Translations under genes and position numbers: made by a program
The notes under the pieces: generated by a model
Told to the model about the DNA's origin: nothing
The model's database searches: none
The model's input: only the letters and a program-made list of their open reading frames with translations
Assembly (NCBI RefSeq): GCF_000224145.3
Contig: NC_020171.2
Location: forward strand, 129,051-193,050
Length of the DNA: 64,000 bases
Source of the DNA: Ciona intestinalis
Taxonomy: Eukaryota; Chordata; Ascidiacea; Phlebobranchia; Cionidae
Reading direction: 5' to 3'
Shown here: positions 37,201 through 44,999 of the stretch, one piece after another
How the letters are laid out: every line of letters starts with the position of its first letter
Numbering within the stretch: position 1 is the stretch's first letter

Positions 37201-40200
37201 AAAAAGTCCAAAATCTGGAATTTCAACACCCGTTGTTTCATTCACAAGATTCGCGATCAAGTCAAAAAAATTATCTTGAAAACCGAATAAGATGTCGTTT
37301 ACGGATCGTGTGAATATTAATTCGGTTCCAGTAGTACGGTATATAGTGTTCAAAGCGGAATAGATTGCATTTGGTGTTGTTTGGTTTCGTTGAGAAAATA
37401 CAAAGTCCACGATTGCGGGCATGCTCTGTGATATACAGTAACGTTAAACATAGGAATAAATATCATAATAAACCATGTTGAACATTATAAACTAAAAACT
37501 AAACTCTTCAGTAGTGCTTACTATAGTAGGATGGGGGAAGACGGGACACCTTTAGCACCTGATATCCAAATATTTCTGATCGTGTTTTAACAATTAACAA
37601 CGGTCTATATTGCGGTCGTGAGGATATGGTTTTATAATTCTTAAAAGTTCTTTGTTTACTACCAAATGGGACGAGAAAATGAGTGATAAGGTGTCCCATC
37701 TTCCCCCACGCTAATATATATATTCACGTTATTTTGCGCCGAAAATAGAATGAACAAAACAATAACTGTATTATGTATTTCGTTAAACTGACCCTCTTTT
37801 AGGGTCGTGAAGATGTAGTTTTAAATTCTGTAAAAAATCCTTGTTTACTACCAAATCATCACCTAAAAGTGGCATACATGGTATAACTCGTAAGCTGCTG
37901 GCCGGAGGGGTGTATGAAACAGAACACAGGTGTTATAACGGCCGTCGTTTTCCGGCCACGCGAGGATAAAGCAAGTTACATTCATTCATCAAATTATTTA
38001 AATCCAAGAATGTAATAAATGTAACTTACTTTATCCTCGCGTGGCCGGAAAACGACAGTCGTTAAACACGATTTTTTTGTTTTATACACCGCGTGTCCGC
38101 TTATAAGCTATCGTGTATGTTACTTTGTAGGTGATTATTTTTTGATATTATACTAGGGTTATAACATTAACTTGCTTTAAAGTACTCACAGCGCCAATAG
38201 GGTTAACAGTGGTAACCAAGTCACTTAGATCTCCTGCGGATCTTTCACGGTCGAACACAATCATTGTCTTTTGTCGATAATATACTTGTTGTGGGACGTC
38301 ATCATCAAGAAAATGCACTGTGTCTTTGGAAAGGTACTCCCTTGAAATAATACATTACTGATGGTTTAACTTGTACCAACATATTCTTTGTGGATGAGAG
38401 GCAAAATTTTGCTCCATTACCGCAGCACCCGAAAATTATGTATTTTCATGTCTTCGAACAGGGTATACCATTTGGTTACGACGCAAACCCCTAAACCAGT
38501 GCTCTTCAACCTTTTTTTGTGTTGGTGAACCCCTAAAGTTGTTGTGACGAACTCATGCACCCCTGATTGCTTTAACGTAAAAATAATGACGTTTCTCGAT
38601 TCCCAGTTAAATATATAATTCATATACAAAAAAAAAAACTGTGGGAAAGTGGCTAAATATGTTAAAAATGTTCAAAACTGAATATTATTGCTGGAAATTG
38701 TTGAAGTTTGTGATGCACCCTTGTATACCCTTTTGCACTGGTGCACCCCTGGCAAATTTTGGTGCACCAGTGAACCGTACACACCGGTTGAAGAGCACTG
38801 GCCTAAAACACTGAGCCACAGTGCCGACCTAACTGTACCAACATATGATGAATCGGCCACGCTTTTGGCGCAACAGTGACATTTTTTAATTGACACTTTC
38901 CCACACTTTTTTCCATACCGTGTTTTAACAAATGTGGTTTTGCTATTGGTTTCCGTATATTCCTTTTTTTGAATAACATGATTAAATGAATGAATGTAAC
39001 TTACTTTATGATTTTTGCTATCGTTTTCGAAGAGATAAATAAAAATTATGTTATGTTATGTTTAATTAACTTGTTCGAAAAACTTTATGATTGTTTGTGG
39101 GCAAGCTACTTAACTTTCATTGGTTCGAATCAGTAATCACGAATGGGTTGTCCAAATTTTCAGAAAAAAAAATCAGAAAAGGTATAAAAAATGACGGGCT
39201 ACGTATAATATGAGCTACAGGCCACTCGTATTAAAACAGCGAAGCTCTGTCACGCCAGGATAAATAAATTACTATTTTATTAAAATTATGGCACTTTCTA
39301 ATATTTTAAACCCACCTAAAAACATAAGGCCCGATTTCTTGTAGATTTGGTTTCACGTATGGTTTTCTTGGAGCTAGAAATTCGTCGCCGTTTGTCATGT
39401 TATACAGGTAGTAAGATAAATATGTTGGAGTTGCTACTTCGATCCAGTTATCATACATAAGCGTACCAACTGCGATAACGCTTTCCTAAGCAAAATAAAG
39501 TTGGTGTAAATTAATGTTTTTTTTTATTTGGAAATATTAAAAATATGTTGCACGTCGTGGAAAAGTGACTATATATATAGCGTGTCTGCTTTTAACCCGG
39601 AGGTAATGGGTTTAAGGCTCGTCGTTGCTACCATTGTGAGCGTATATATGTCCTTTGATAAGACACTTAACGACAATTGCTCCAACCCAGTGGTTACTAA
39701 TTGGTTGTCCAAATTATCAGCCATAAATAAAAAATGGAAAAAATCACCCACAAACTTACATACATGGTAACTCGTTAGCTGACATGAGGTGTATAAAACA
39801 GAACACCCATGTTATAACGACTGTCGTTTTCCGGCCACGCAAGTATAAAGCAAGCTACATTCATTCAAACATTCAATAGATACAGTAAATGGTATCTTAC
39901 CTGTAAGAGTATTTGGTTGAAAAGATCTTCAAACACAACGTTAATAATCCCACCAAGTATAACCAATATACCACCCACAATCACTGTGGCAATCAAACCA
40001 CATTTTTTGTTACAGCAACCCATGTGTGTCTTATTCAGCTAAAAAAGAAAAAAGAAAAAGTTGAATATATATATTTAATAGAGTGGTGAAGATGGGACAC
40101 CTTAGGCACAGAATTTTCAAATATTCTGATCGTATTTTAAACAATCAACAACGGTCTATCGGAGTCGTGAGGATATGGTTTTACAATTCTTTAATTGTTC

Positions 40201-40538
40201 TTTGTTTACTACCAAGTGGGACGAGAAAAGAGAATGAAAAGGTGTCTCATCTTCCCCCACCCACACTATATATATATATATATATATATAGTGCATTAGA
40301 AAACATAGCTGTTCTCTGTTCTTAAATAAGGCTATAGTAGATTGTGGTAGATTGGGACACATTTTCATTCTCTTTTTTTATTTCCATTTATAAAACAAAG
40401 AAAATTTACCCTACCCGTAACCCCCTGTTAAAAATACGATCAGAATATGTGGGATTTACGTGCTAACGGTATCCCATCTTACCCCACAGTACGATACATT
40501 ACAAAACTGCTTATCTAAAAGCTTACCCGAGTTCTCAT
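31229..40538 (-). CDS. CD36/SCARB family class B scavenger receptor
   Basis: Fourteen coding exons: 40538..40527, 40038..39901, 39485..39316, 38340..38190, 37425..37195, 36880..36786, 36313..36264, 36205..36136, 35559..35375, 34791..34670, 34402..34329, 32754..32668, 32152..32026 and 31348..31229. Phases agree throughout; about 543 residues, slightly above the usual 470-510. Topology fits the family: short inner amino end, membrane segment about residues 17-40 (CGLIATVIVGGILVILGG), large ectodomain, second membrane segment about 463-498, inner tail. Family landmarks: LQEIGPYVFR, YQVYTGK, CNMLNGTDGTTTPPF, DDICRSIYATF, a cysteine-rich block (FQCPDKN, CFCPDT), PIMISSPHFLYGDG and LQINILLKPTPKI. 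Such proteins bind lipoproteins, lipids or lysosomal cargo; CD36, SCARB1 or SCARB2 cannot be told apart here. The tail (about 45 residues) has several tyrosines. At its end either a donor GTGAGT at 31251 leads to an unseen exon, or reading continues to TGA at 31229. Confidence 0.9.
31391..31583 (-). mobile_element. Type A MITE copy
   Basis: Full-length, 42 bp upstream (gene sense) of the last exon of the CD36-like gene. Confidence 0.88.
31656..31835 (+). mobile_element. Type A MITE, right end lost
   Basis: The reverse terminus is cut at CCTATCTAG, where the next copy begins; suggests insertion of, or recombination with, the neighbour. Confidence 0.75.
31834..32010 (-). mobile_element. A/B chimeric MITE
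   Basis: Left end TAGTGGGGAAGGTAGAACAC (A-like), right end CCTACCCCACAGTACTA (B). Ends 16 bp from the exon carrying the second membrane segment of the CD36-like gene. Confidence 0.75.
32860..32960 (+). mobile_element. Degraded MITE fragment
   Basis: Only interior blocks remain (AAGGGATACCGTTCCGACCT; GGGAGTCATGAGGATACAGT). Confidence 0.45.
33020..33212 (+). mobile_element. Type A MITE, young copy
   Basis: Near twin of 22420-22614. Followed directly by a TA microsatellite. Confidence 0.9.
33322..33697 (+). repeat. SINE copy interrupted by an assembly gap
   Basis: Head GGCGCTGTGGCGTAGTGG with box A-like TGGCGTAGTGG, then the gap, then the tail from CCCACAAAGTAACATACATG to AAGTACGTTACATTC. The gap therefore probably hides the SINE body. 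Confidence 0.8.
33371..33567. other. Assembly gap (197 N)
   Basis: Run of N inside a SINE; the two open frames that seem to span it are artefacts. The true missing length is unknown. Confidence 0.99.
33993..34318 (-). mobile_element. Type A MITE split by an insert
   Basis: Left part runs to about 34155 (GTTTAACACACTATCAGATT), right part resumes at about 34286 (GATATAATGTGCTAAAGG) and ends at TCTCCTATATA. The roughly 130 bp between are unrelated to the family. Confidence 0.7.
34480..34587 (-). mobile_element. MITE right half, type B end
   Basis: Begins at ATCTCAAGACTCCCATAAAC and ends CTTAACCCACAGTACTATA. The left half is missing. Confidence 0.7.
34868..35051 (-). mobile_element. MITE copy, A left end, worn right end
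   Basis: Left end TAGTAGGGTGGGGGAAGTTG; right end CTTTCCCCATAGTATTATA resembles type B. Confidence 0.8.
35110..35271. repeat. Third repeat family (CAACTGTTGTTTTGTC type), worn
   Basis: Contains TTTGTCGCTATATCCTGTC and TTTAACTGCAAACTACTG, shared with copies at 42240-42370, 43365-43560 and, inverted, at 36944-37050 and 58362-58625. Confidence 0.55.
35272..35347 (+). mobile_element. MITE right-end fragment
   Basis: Starts at TTAAATGTTCTTTGTTTACT and ends with the intact type A terminus CTTCCCCACCCTACTATA. It ends 28 bp from a CD36-like exon. Confidence 0.8.
35606..35697 (+). repeat. SINE tail fragment
   Basis: AACCCGTAAGCGCAAACAGA through CACGCGAGGATAAAGTAAGT. Confidence 0.65.
35797..36030 (-). 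repeat. SINE, reverse orientation, head end lost
   Basis: Tail (CACCTCGCGTGCCAG; a duplicated ATAACACGGATGTTT) and body (GGTTGGAGCAATTTTCG; TAAGTGTCTTGCTTAAGG) are clear. The head is missing. Confidence 0.7.
36381..36545 (+). mobile_element. Type A MITE, shortened
   Basis: Ends GGTAGGGTGAGGGAAGG and CTTTCCCCACCCTTGTA; adjoins a type B copy. Confidence 0.75.
36547..36734 (+). mobile_element. Type B MITE copy
   Basis: Left end TTGCTGTGAGGTAATATGGG, right end CTTACCCCACCCAACTATA; 50 bp from the neighbouring CD36-like exon. Confidence 0.8.
36944..37050 (+). repeat. Third repeat family copy (ACAAAACAACAGTTGTT type)
   Basis: Reads AATTCGTCTCTTCGGTCACG, then AACGAAGAAAAAGAGAG, AGACAGGTAGTATTGGC, AAAACAACAGTTGTTAGAGC and ACGCTTACAGTTAAAAACAT. 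The central AACAACAGTTGTT is a near palindrome. Confidence 0.65.
37523..37715 (+). mobile_element. Type A MITE copy
   Basis: Full-length, in the intron between CD36-like exons at 38190 and 37425. Confidence 0.85.
37760..37860 (+). mobile_element. MITE interior fragment
   Basis: CCCTCTTTTAGGGTCGTGAA and CCTTGTTTACTACCAAATCA are family-specific. Both ends are lost. Confidence 0.5.
37864..37985 (+). repeat. SINE tail, left arm of an inverted pair
   Basis: Tail in forward orientation from CTAAAAGTGGCATACATGGT to GCAAGTTACATTCATTCATC. Forms an inverted repeat with 38015-38135. Confidence 0.75.
38015..38135 (-). repeat. SINE tail, right arm of an inverted pair
   Basis: Reverse-orientation tail beginning AATGTAACTTACTTTATCCT and ending TTTGTAGGTGATTATT, about 30 bp from the forward copy to its left. 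Confidence 0.75.
39565..39875 (+). repeat. SINE copy, nearly full length
   Basis: Body with CCTTTGATAAGACACTTAAC and TGCTCCAACCCAGTGGTTAC, tail to CATTCATTCAAAC. The tRNA-like head is worn. It ends 25 bp from CD36-like exon 2. Confidence 0.75.
40079..40269 (+). mobile_element. Type A MITE copy
   Basis: Lies in intron 1 of the CD36-like gene, followed by a TA dinucleotide run (40268-40291). Confidence 0.82.
40334..40493 (-). mobile_element. Type B MITE, shortened
   Basis: Left end TAGTAGATTGTGGTAGATTG, right end CATCTTACCCCACAGTACGA; 34 bp from the first coding exon of the CD36-like gene. Confidence 0.75.
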
Positions 40539-40554
40539 AATTTATAAATCTTAA

Positions 40555-41256
40555 CTGTAAACCTTTAACTACAAAACTCTGCTATAGGATTGCTTAAATC
40601 TGCTAAAAACTGACTTGAATGGCTAAAAAACTTCTTAAAAACCGATTCGCTTTAGGTTGAATAATCATTACACCGCAATTAAGTCTAATGTTTAAACTGT
40701 AATAATCCATAACGTTAGTGCATCATATCATGCGTGTGCGGCTGGATTAACCCCGTATCACTTAACACTGGTCGTGTGGTAATGTTAATCAGTTACTAAC
40801 ATTATTTTTTCTGTTGCGTGCGAGAAGCATTAGCAAAAGACAATAAACATGTCAGGATATTTAATCAAGCCAGTGATTTATTTATTTTTCTGGGGTTCCT
40901 TGCTTAAAGAAAACATTTTTTAGCGCCTTCGAAAATTCACAAGGTATTTTTAACGTTTACAGTCATTTTTTTCTCAATTAAATAATATAATATATATAAT
41001 AGCTAGAAAACTAGTAGCCCTATGTTTCTCAATAGTGAACTGTTAATGTGAAACTACAAGACATTCCCGTGTATTTTCCTAAAAGAGGGCGTTTGCTTGG
41101 CAGTGTACATAAGGAACACGCGGGGGGTTACTAAAGGTTACTTTTCTGAGGTTACATTCGGCCGGTAAACAATAGCTCTGAGCAACCAAGTGATTAACCA
41201 CAAGATGCCCATTACTAAGCAGAAAAATGTGGCATAGATATTCAAGAACTTGTATA
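40555..41256. other. Upstream region of the CD36-like gene
   Basis: No repeat and no exon recognised; the expected promoter position. The first coding exon (40554..40527) itself follows an acceptor (TTTACAG), so a further 5' exon here or a spliced leader is needed. Confidence 0.35.
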
Positions 41257-41441
41257 TAGTAGGGTGGGGTAAGATGGGACATCTTTAGAACGTATTATCC
41301 AAATATCCTGATCGTGTTTTAAACAATTAACAACGGTCTAAACTCCAAAGGAATTTATAATTCTTTAAATGTTTTTTGTTTATTATTAAATGGGACGAGA
41401 AAATAGAATAAAAAGGTGTCCCATCCCCTCCACTCTACCAT
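41257..41441 (+). mobile_element. Type A MITE copy
   Basis: Both ends present, interior slightly shortened. Confidence 0.82.
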
Positions 41442-41445
41442 ACAT

Positions 41446-41598
41446 TATATCCAAATATTCTGATCTTATTTTAAACAATTAGCAACGGATAATACGGTGT
41501 CGTGCGGATACGGTTTTAAATTTTTTTTAATGTTATTTTACTATCAAATGAGACGAAAAAAGGAATAAAAGGTGTCCCATCTTTCCCTACCCTACTAT
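41446..41598 (+). mobile_element. MITE without left end
   Basis: Starts inside the family at TTATATCCAAATATTCTGAT and ends CTTTCCCTACCCTACTATC; directly follows a full copy, like a partial tandem duplication. Confidence 0.78.
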
Positions 41599-41744
41599 CT
41601 CACACCTTAACACGCTTTTTATTTATCTCTTTGACTAGGGTACTGACGATCAAATTAATATTTAAACCAGCTAGAAACTGCAAATGGTAACTATAAACAA
41701 CAGTCGTTGAGTAGTTAGGGGTAAAAAAGATGAAGGATAAATTA

Positions 41745-41936
41745 TAGTAGGATGGGGAAAATGTGACACCTTTTCATTCTATTTACTCGTCCCATTTAGT
41801 AGTACACAAAGAACATTCAAAGAACTATAAAACCGCATCTTCACGGCTCCTTTAGACTGTTGTTAATTGCTTAAAACACGACCAGGATATAGGAAAAATA
41901 TATGCTAAAGGTGTCCCACCTTCCCCCACCCCACTA
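41745..41936 (-). mobile_element. Type A MITE copy
   Basis: Full-length; ends TAGTAGGATGGGGAAAATGT and CCCCCACCCCACTA. Confidence 0.85.
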
Positions 41937-42239
41937 AAACTAATAAAATTCAACTTAAATAAATGACACGTCGCATACCAATAGGGTACGATCCAAACGA
42001 ATTCTAACAGAAAACGAAATAAATTAAAACAATGTTAACAACTGTTACAACCTTTGTCTTTGGAAATTGACTACTTTGCTGTCGAAGCAACTTTGTAGAA
42101 AATGTGTGTACCATGTCTCATAATTGTGTATTTAGCAAACATTTTTCAAAATAGCAATCAAAAGAGTGTATGCAGCGATTCCCACAAACCAAATGTGCGT
42201 CATAAAACACACGGGGGTTATTAGACAATGAGTCGGCAT

Positions 42240-42368
42240 GTACTTATTAGTGAACTTTTAAAAACAAGCTGTTTAACAACTGTTTTTTTGTCGCTATATC
42301 CTGTTTTTTCGTTTAAAATATGTTTAAATCTACGCTACCGTAATCGAAGAAACAAAACTCAAGTGATT
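42240..42368. repeat. Third repeat family copy
   Basis: AACAACTGTTTTTTTGTCGC, TATATCCTGTTTTTTCG and CTACGCTACCGTAATCG match the family; cut on its right by a MITE. Confidence 0.6.
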
Positions 42369-42468
42369 ATAGTACTGTTGGGGAAATGGGACACCTTTAG
42401 CACACAATATACAAATATCCTGATCGTGTTTTAAACATTTAACAACGGTGTATGGCAGTCGTGGGGAA
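42369..42468 (+). mobile_element. MITE left half
   Basis: TAGTACTGTTGGGGAAATGG to GGCAGTCGTGGGGA; truncated where a SINE tail begins. Confidence 0.75.
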
Positions 42469-42488
42469 ACACATAAAACTTTTAATTC

Positions 42489-42758
42489 GAATTAATGTAA
42501 CTTACTTTATCCTCACATGGCCGGAAAACGACAGTCGTTGTAACACGGGCGTTCTGTTTCATACACCTCGTACCAGCTTATTGAGTTACCATGTATGTTA
42601 CTTTGTGGGTGATTATTTTTCTGTATGGCTGATAATTTGGACAACTGATTGGTGGCCGCTTTTTAATTGTCTTGCCCAAGGAAACATACGCCCACAATGG
42701 TGATAGCGATAACTCTGTATAATAGCATGGCGCTAACTACTTTGCCACGGCGCCGGAA
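42489..42758 (-). repeat. SINE copy, reverse orientation
   Basis: Tail AATGTAACTTACTTTATCCT at the left, tRNA-like head complement CTTTGCCACGGCGCCGG at the right. Part of the body is deleted. Confidence 0.8.
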
Positions 42759-42878
42759 TTTGAAAATATAACGGACATCAGTTTAATGCAAACTTTGTAT
42801 TTCATATATTGCATGAGAAAATCAAAACAGAACAAAATATTACATTAGCATGATAAATAAACTATATTTTTGTAAATA

Positions 42879-43071
42879 TAGTGGGGTGGGGAGGATGGGA
42901 CACCTTTTCGATCTAAATTTTCGTTCCATTTGTAAGTAAACAAAGAAAAATCAAAGAATTATGAAACCGAATCCTCATGACTCCCTTAGACTGTTGTTAA
43001 TTATTTAAAACGCGATCAGCATATTTAGGTACTGTGTTTTAAAGTGGTCCCATCTTACCCCACCCTACTAT
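42879..43071 (-). mobile_element. Type A MITE copy
   Basis: Full-length, with mixed ends (GTGGGGTGGGGAGGATGG; CTTACCCCACCCTACTATA). Confidence 0.85.
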
Positions 43072-43173
43072 AACATCTGAACTTGCAGGTCGGTGAAATG
43101 AAAATGAAAATACACAAAAAAAACAAAAAAAATTATTTGATCAGGAAAGTTCTGATTTGCATTGGTTCCAAAG

Positions 43174-43220
43174 TGACGTCACAGCTGTCCAATTGTTGAC
43201 GTAAACCATTAGTGACGTCA
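43174..43220. promoter_or_regulatory. Two CRE sites flanking an E-box
   Basis: Perfect TGACGTCA at 43174-43181 and 43213-43220, with CAGCTG just after the first. The 39-bp spacing is near four helical turns. It lies about 2.6 kb upstream of the CD36-like start and about 1.8 kb beyond the mannosidase exons. Regulatory role is an inference. Confidence 0.3.
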
Positions 43221-43283
43221 TAGGGCTTTTCGAAATTCGAAACACTATCAATGCCTGGTGCTGCAAGCAAAATGAATTACTTT

Positions 43284-43352
43284 TATTTATCCTCGCGTGG
43301 CAGGGCAGCAACAGTCGTTATAATCCGGGTCACGGGTGTTCTGTTTTACATC
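43284..43352 (-). repeat. SINE tail fragment
   Basis: TTTATCCTCGCGTGGCAGGG to GGTGTTCTGTTTTACATC, with a small internal duplication (CGGGTCACGGGTG). Confidence 0.65.
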
Positions 43353-43364
43353 GTTACGCACAAT

Positions 43365-43570
43365 TTTGTTTCTATTAGAAGTTTAACTTGATAATTATTA
43401 AACATAAATGGTTCGTTTGTTTGCTAGGTGTAGCGTCTACGCTTATTTTTTTCAATTAAATGTAAATATGTTTTAACTGTAAGCGTGTTTTGACAACTGT
43501 TGTTTTGTCGCTATATCCTGTCTTTCCGTTTAAACTATTTCTAAATCTTCGCTACCGTTTAATTTTTGGC
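43365..43570. repeat. Third repeat family copy
   Basis: CAACTGTTGTTTTGTCGCTA, TATCCTGTCTTTCCGTTTAA and CTTCGCTACCGTTTAAT; closest to the copy at 35110-35271, including the shared GAAGTTTAACTTGATAATTA flank. Confidence 0.65.
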
Positions 43571-43746
43571 GTATTTGTTTCATGTATGGCTGATAATTTG
43601 GACAATATATTAGTGACCACTGGGTTGAAGCAATTGCCGTGAAGTGTCTTGCCCAAAGACACACACGCCAACAATGGTAGAAAGGGCCTTAAAATATAAC
43701 CAGTACGTTGGAGACAAGCGCGCTAACCACTTTGTCACAGCGTCGG
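43571..43746 (-). repeat. SINE head and body
   Basis: TATGGCTGATAATTTGGACA through AACCACTTTGTCACAGCGTC; the tail of this copy is missing. Confidence 0.75.
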
Positions 43747-43805
43747 GTCTGTTACAATTTACCAAGTACGCAATTTGGCGAGAAATTCTTTCTTCCACAA
43801 TGTGT

Positions 43806-43926
43806 ACTGAATGTAACATGCTTTATCCTCGCGTGGCCGGAAAACGACAGTCGTTATAACCCGGGTGTTCATACACATCATGCCAGCTTAGGAGTTTCCA
43901 TGTATGTTACTTTGTGGGTGATTTCC
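43806..43926 (-). repeat. SINE tail
   Basis: GAATGTAACATGCTTTATCC through TTACTTTGTGGGTGATTTCC; sits 60 bp from the head fragment but in the wrong order for one element. Confidence 0.75.
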
Positions 43927-44193
43927 TTTTACTGCCAAAACTTATATTTAAAATTTTTATTGACCACAGAAAAACTAACACAGTTACAGCCAGTGACGTA
44001 TTTCCTAACCATTTATTTTTTTACTCATAAATCAAATACAACTTGATGAAGTCATTAAATTTAACTAGCAATAAACAAGGGGTAATAAAATGTTAATCAT
44101 TTTAAACTTTCCAAATTTATATTAGTTCTGTTTTACAATGATTACATAACCTTGAAAAATAAATTTGTTTTGGAAAGTAAATTTTATTGGTAG

Positions 44194-44321
44194 TTAAAGT
44201 CTATTTTTGAAATTTTGTGTGACTGTAATATTGTATGGGTTTTGTTTTTTGACACTTTTTCTGCTATTCGCAATAAGTTTAAATTGATCAGTTGTAAATT
44301 TAATTGGAAATAAAACATTTT
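44194..44321 (-). CDS. Possible last exon of the alpha-mannosidase gene
   Basis: An open frame of 42 codons to a stop TAA, following an acceptor (GGTTGTAG), in the phase (2 nt to complete a codon) required by the donor at 45000. The translated sequence includes NVLFPIKFTTDQF and NPYNITVTQNF; NIT followed by a hydrophobic residue loosely recalls the carboxyl end of mammalian MAN2B1, but the usual EPMEIRTF motif is not visible. Phase fit could be chance. Confidence 0.25.
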
Positions 44322-44365
44322 CTACAACCAAGAGATTTGAAATTCGTTTTGCAAAATAAGTATAA

Positions 44366-44690
44366 CGGCGCTGTAGCACAGTTTATTTATTGCTTCTGCC
44401 TTAAACCAGAGGTAATGAGTACAAGGCTCATCATTGCTACCATTGTGGGCGTATGTGTCCTTGGGCAAGACATTTAACAGCAATTGCTCCAACCCAGTGA
44501 TCACTAATGGGTTGTCCAAATTATCAGCCACACTTGCAAAAAATACCCCCCCCCCCCAAATAATCACATAATAATACTATTAACTTTATTTGTCTCTTAG
44601 ATTACGGTAGCGAAGATTTGAAAGTAGTCACATAGAATAATAACAACTTTCAAAGTAACATACATAGCAACTTGTAAGCGACAAAACCAC
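44366..44690 (+). repeat. SINE copy with poly-C insert
   Basis: Head GGCGCTGTAGCACAG, body TGCTCCAACCCAGTGATCAC, a run of 13 C at about 44547-44559, and a tail interrupted by a fragment of the third repeat family (TTATTTGTCTCTTAGATTAC). Confidence 0.75.
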
Positions 44691-44799
44691 CAACTAATAT
44701 AATATATTAAATATATACAACATAATATAGAACAAATAGAAAAAATATGTTTATTTTACCAATATTATTTAAAAATATTTATTAGCTAGTAACCACTAA

Positions 44800-44920
44800 C
44801 CCAAAACTCCTATGTTATATTTTAACAACAGTTGTTTTGTCCCTATATCCTGTTGCTTTGTTTAAAATATTTTTAAATCTTTGCTACAGAAATCGAAATG
44901 ACAAAACAAGTTATAATTAC
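44800..44920. repeat. Third repeat family copy
   Basis: AACAACAGTTGTTTTGTCCC, TATATCCTGTTGCTTTG and TGCTACAGAAATCGAAATGA. In the putative last intron of the mannosidase gene. Confidence 0.6.
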
Positions 44921-44999
44921 TTATATATTTTGACAGTTTCAAATTTTGGGCTTTAAATTATTAACTTTAAATTGAAGACACAAATTTAAAAAAACTTAC

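Noticed and set aside
43708..44046. 112-codon plus-strand open frame
   Set aside because: Built from SINE head and tail sequence.
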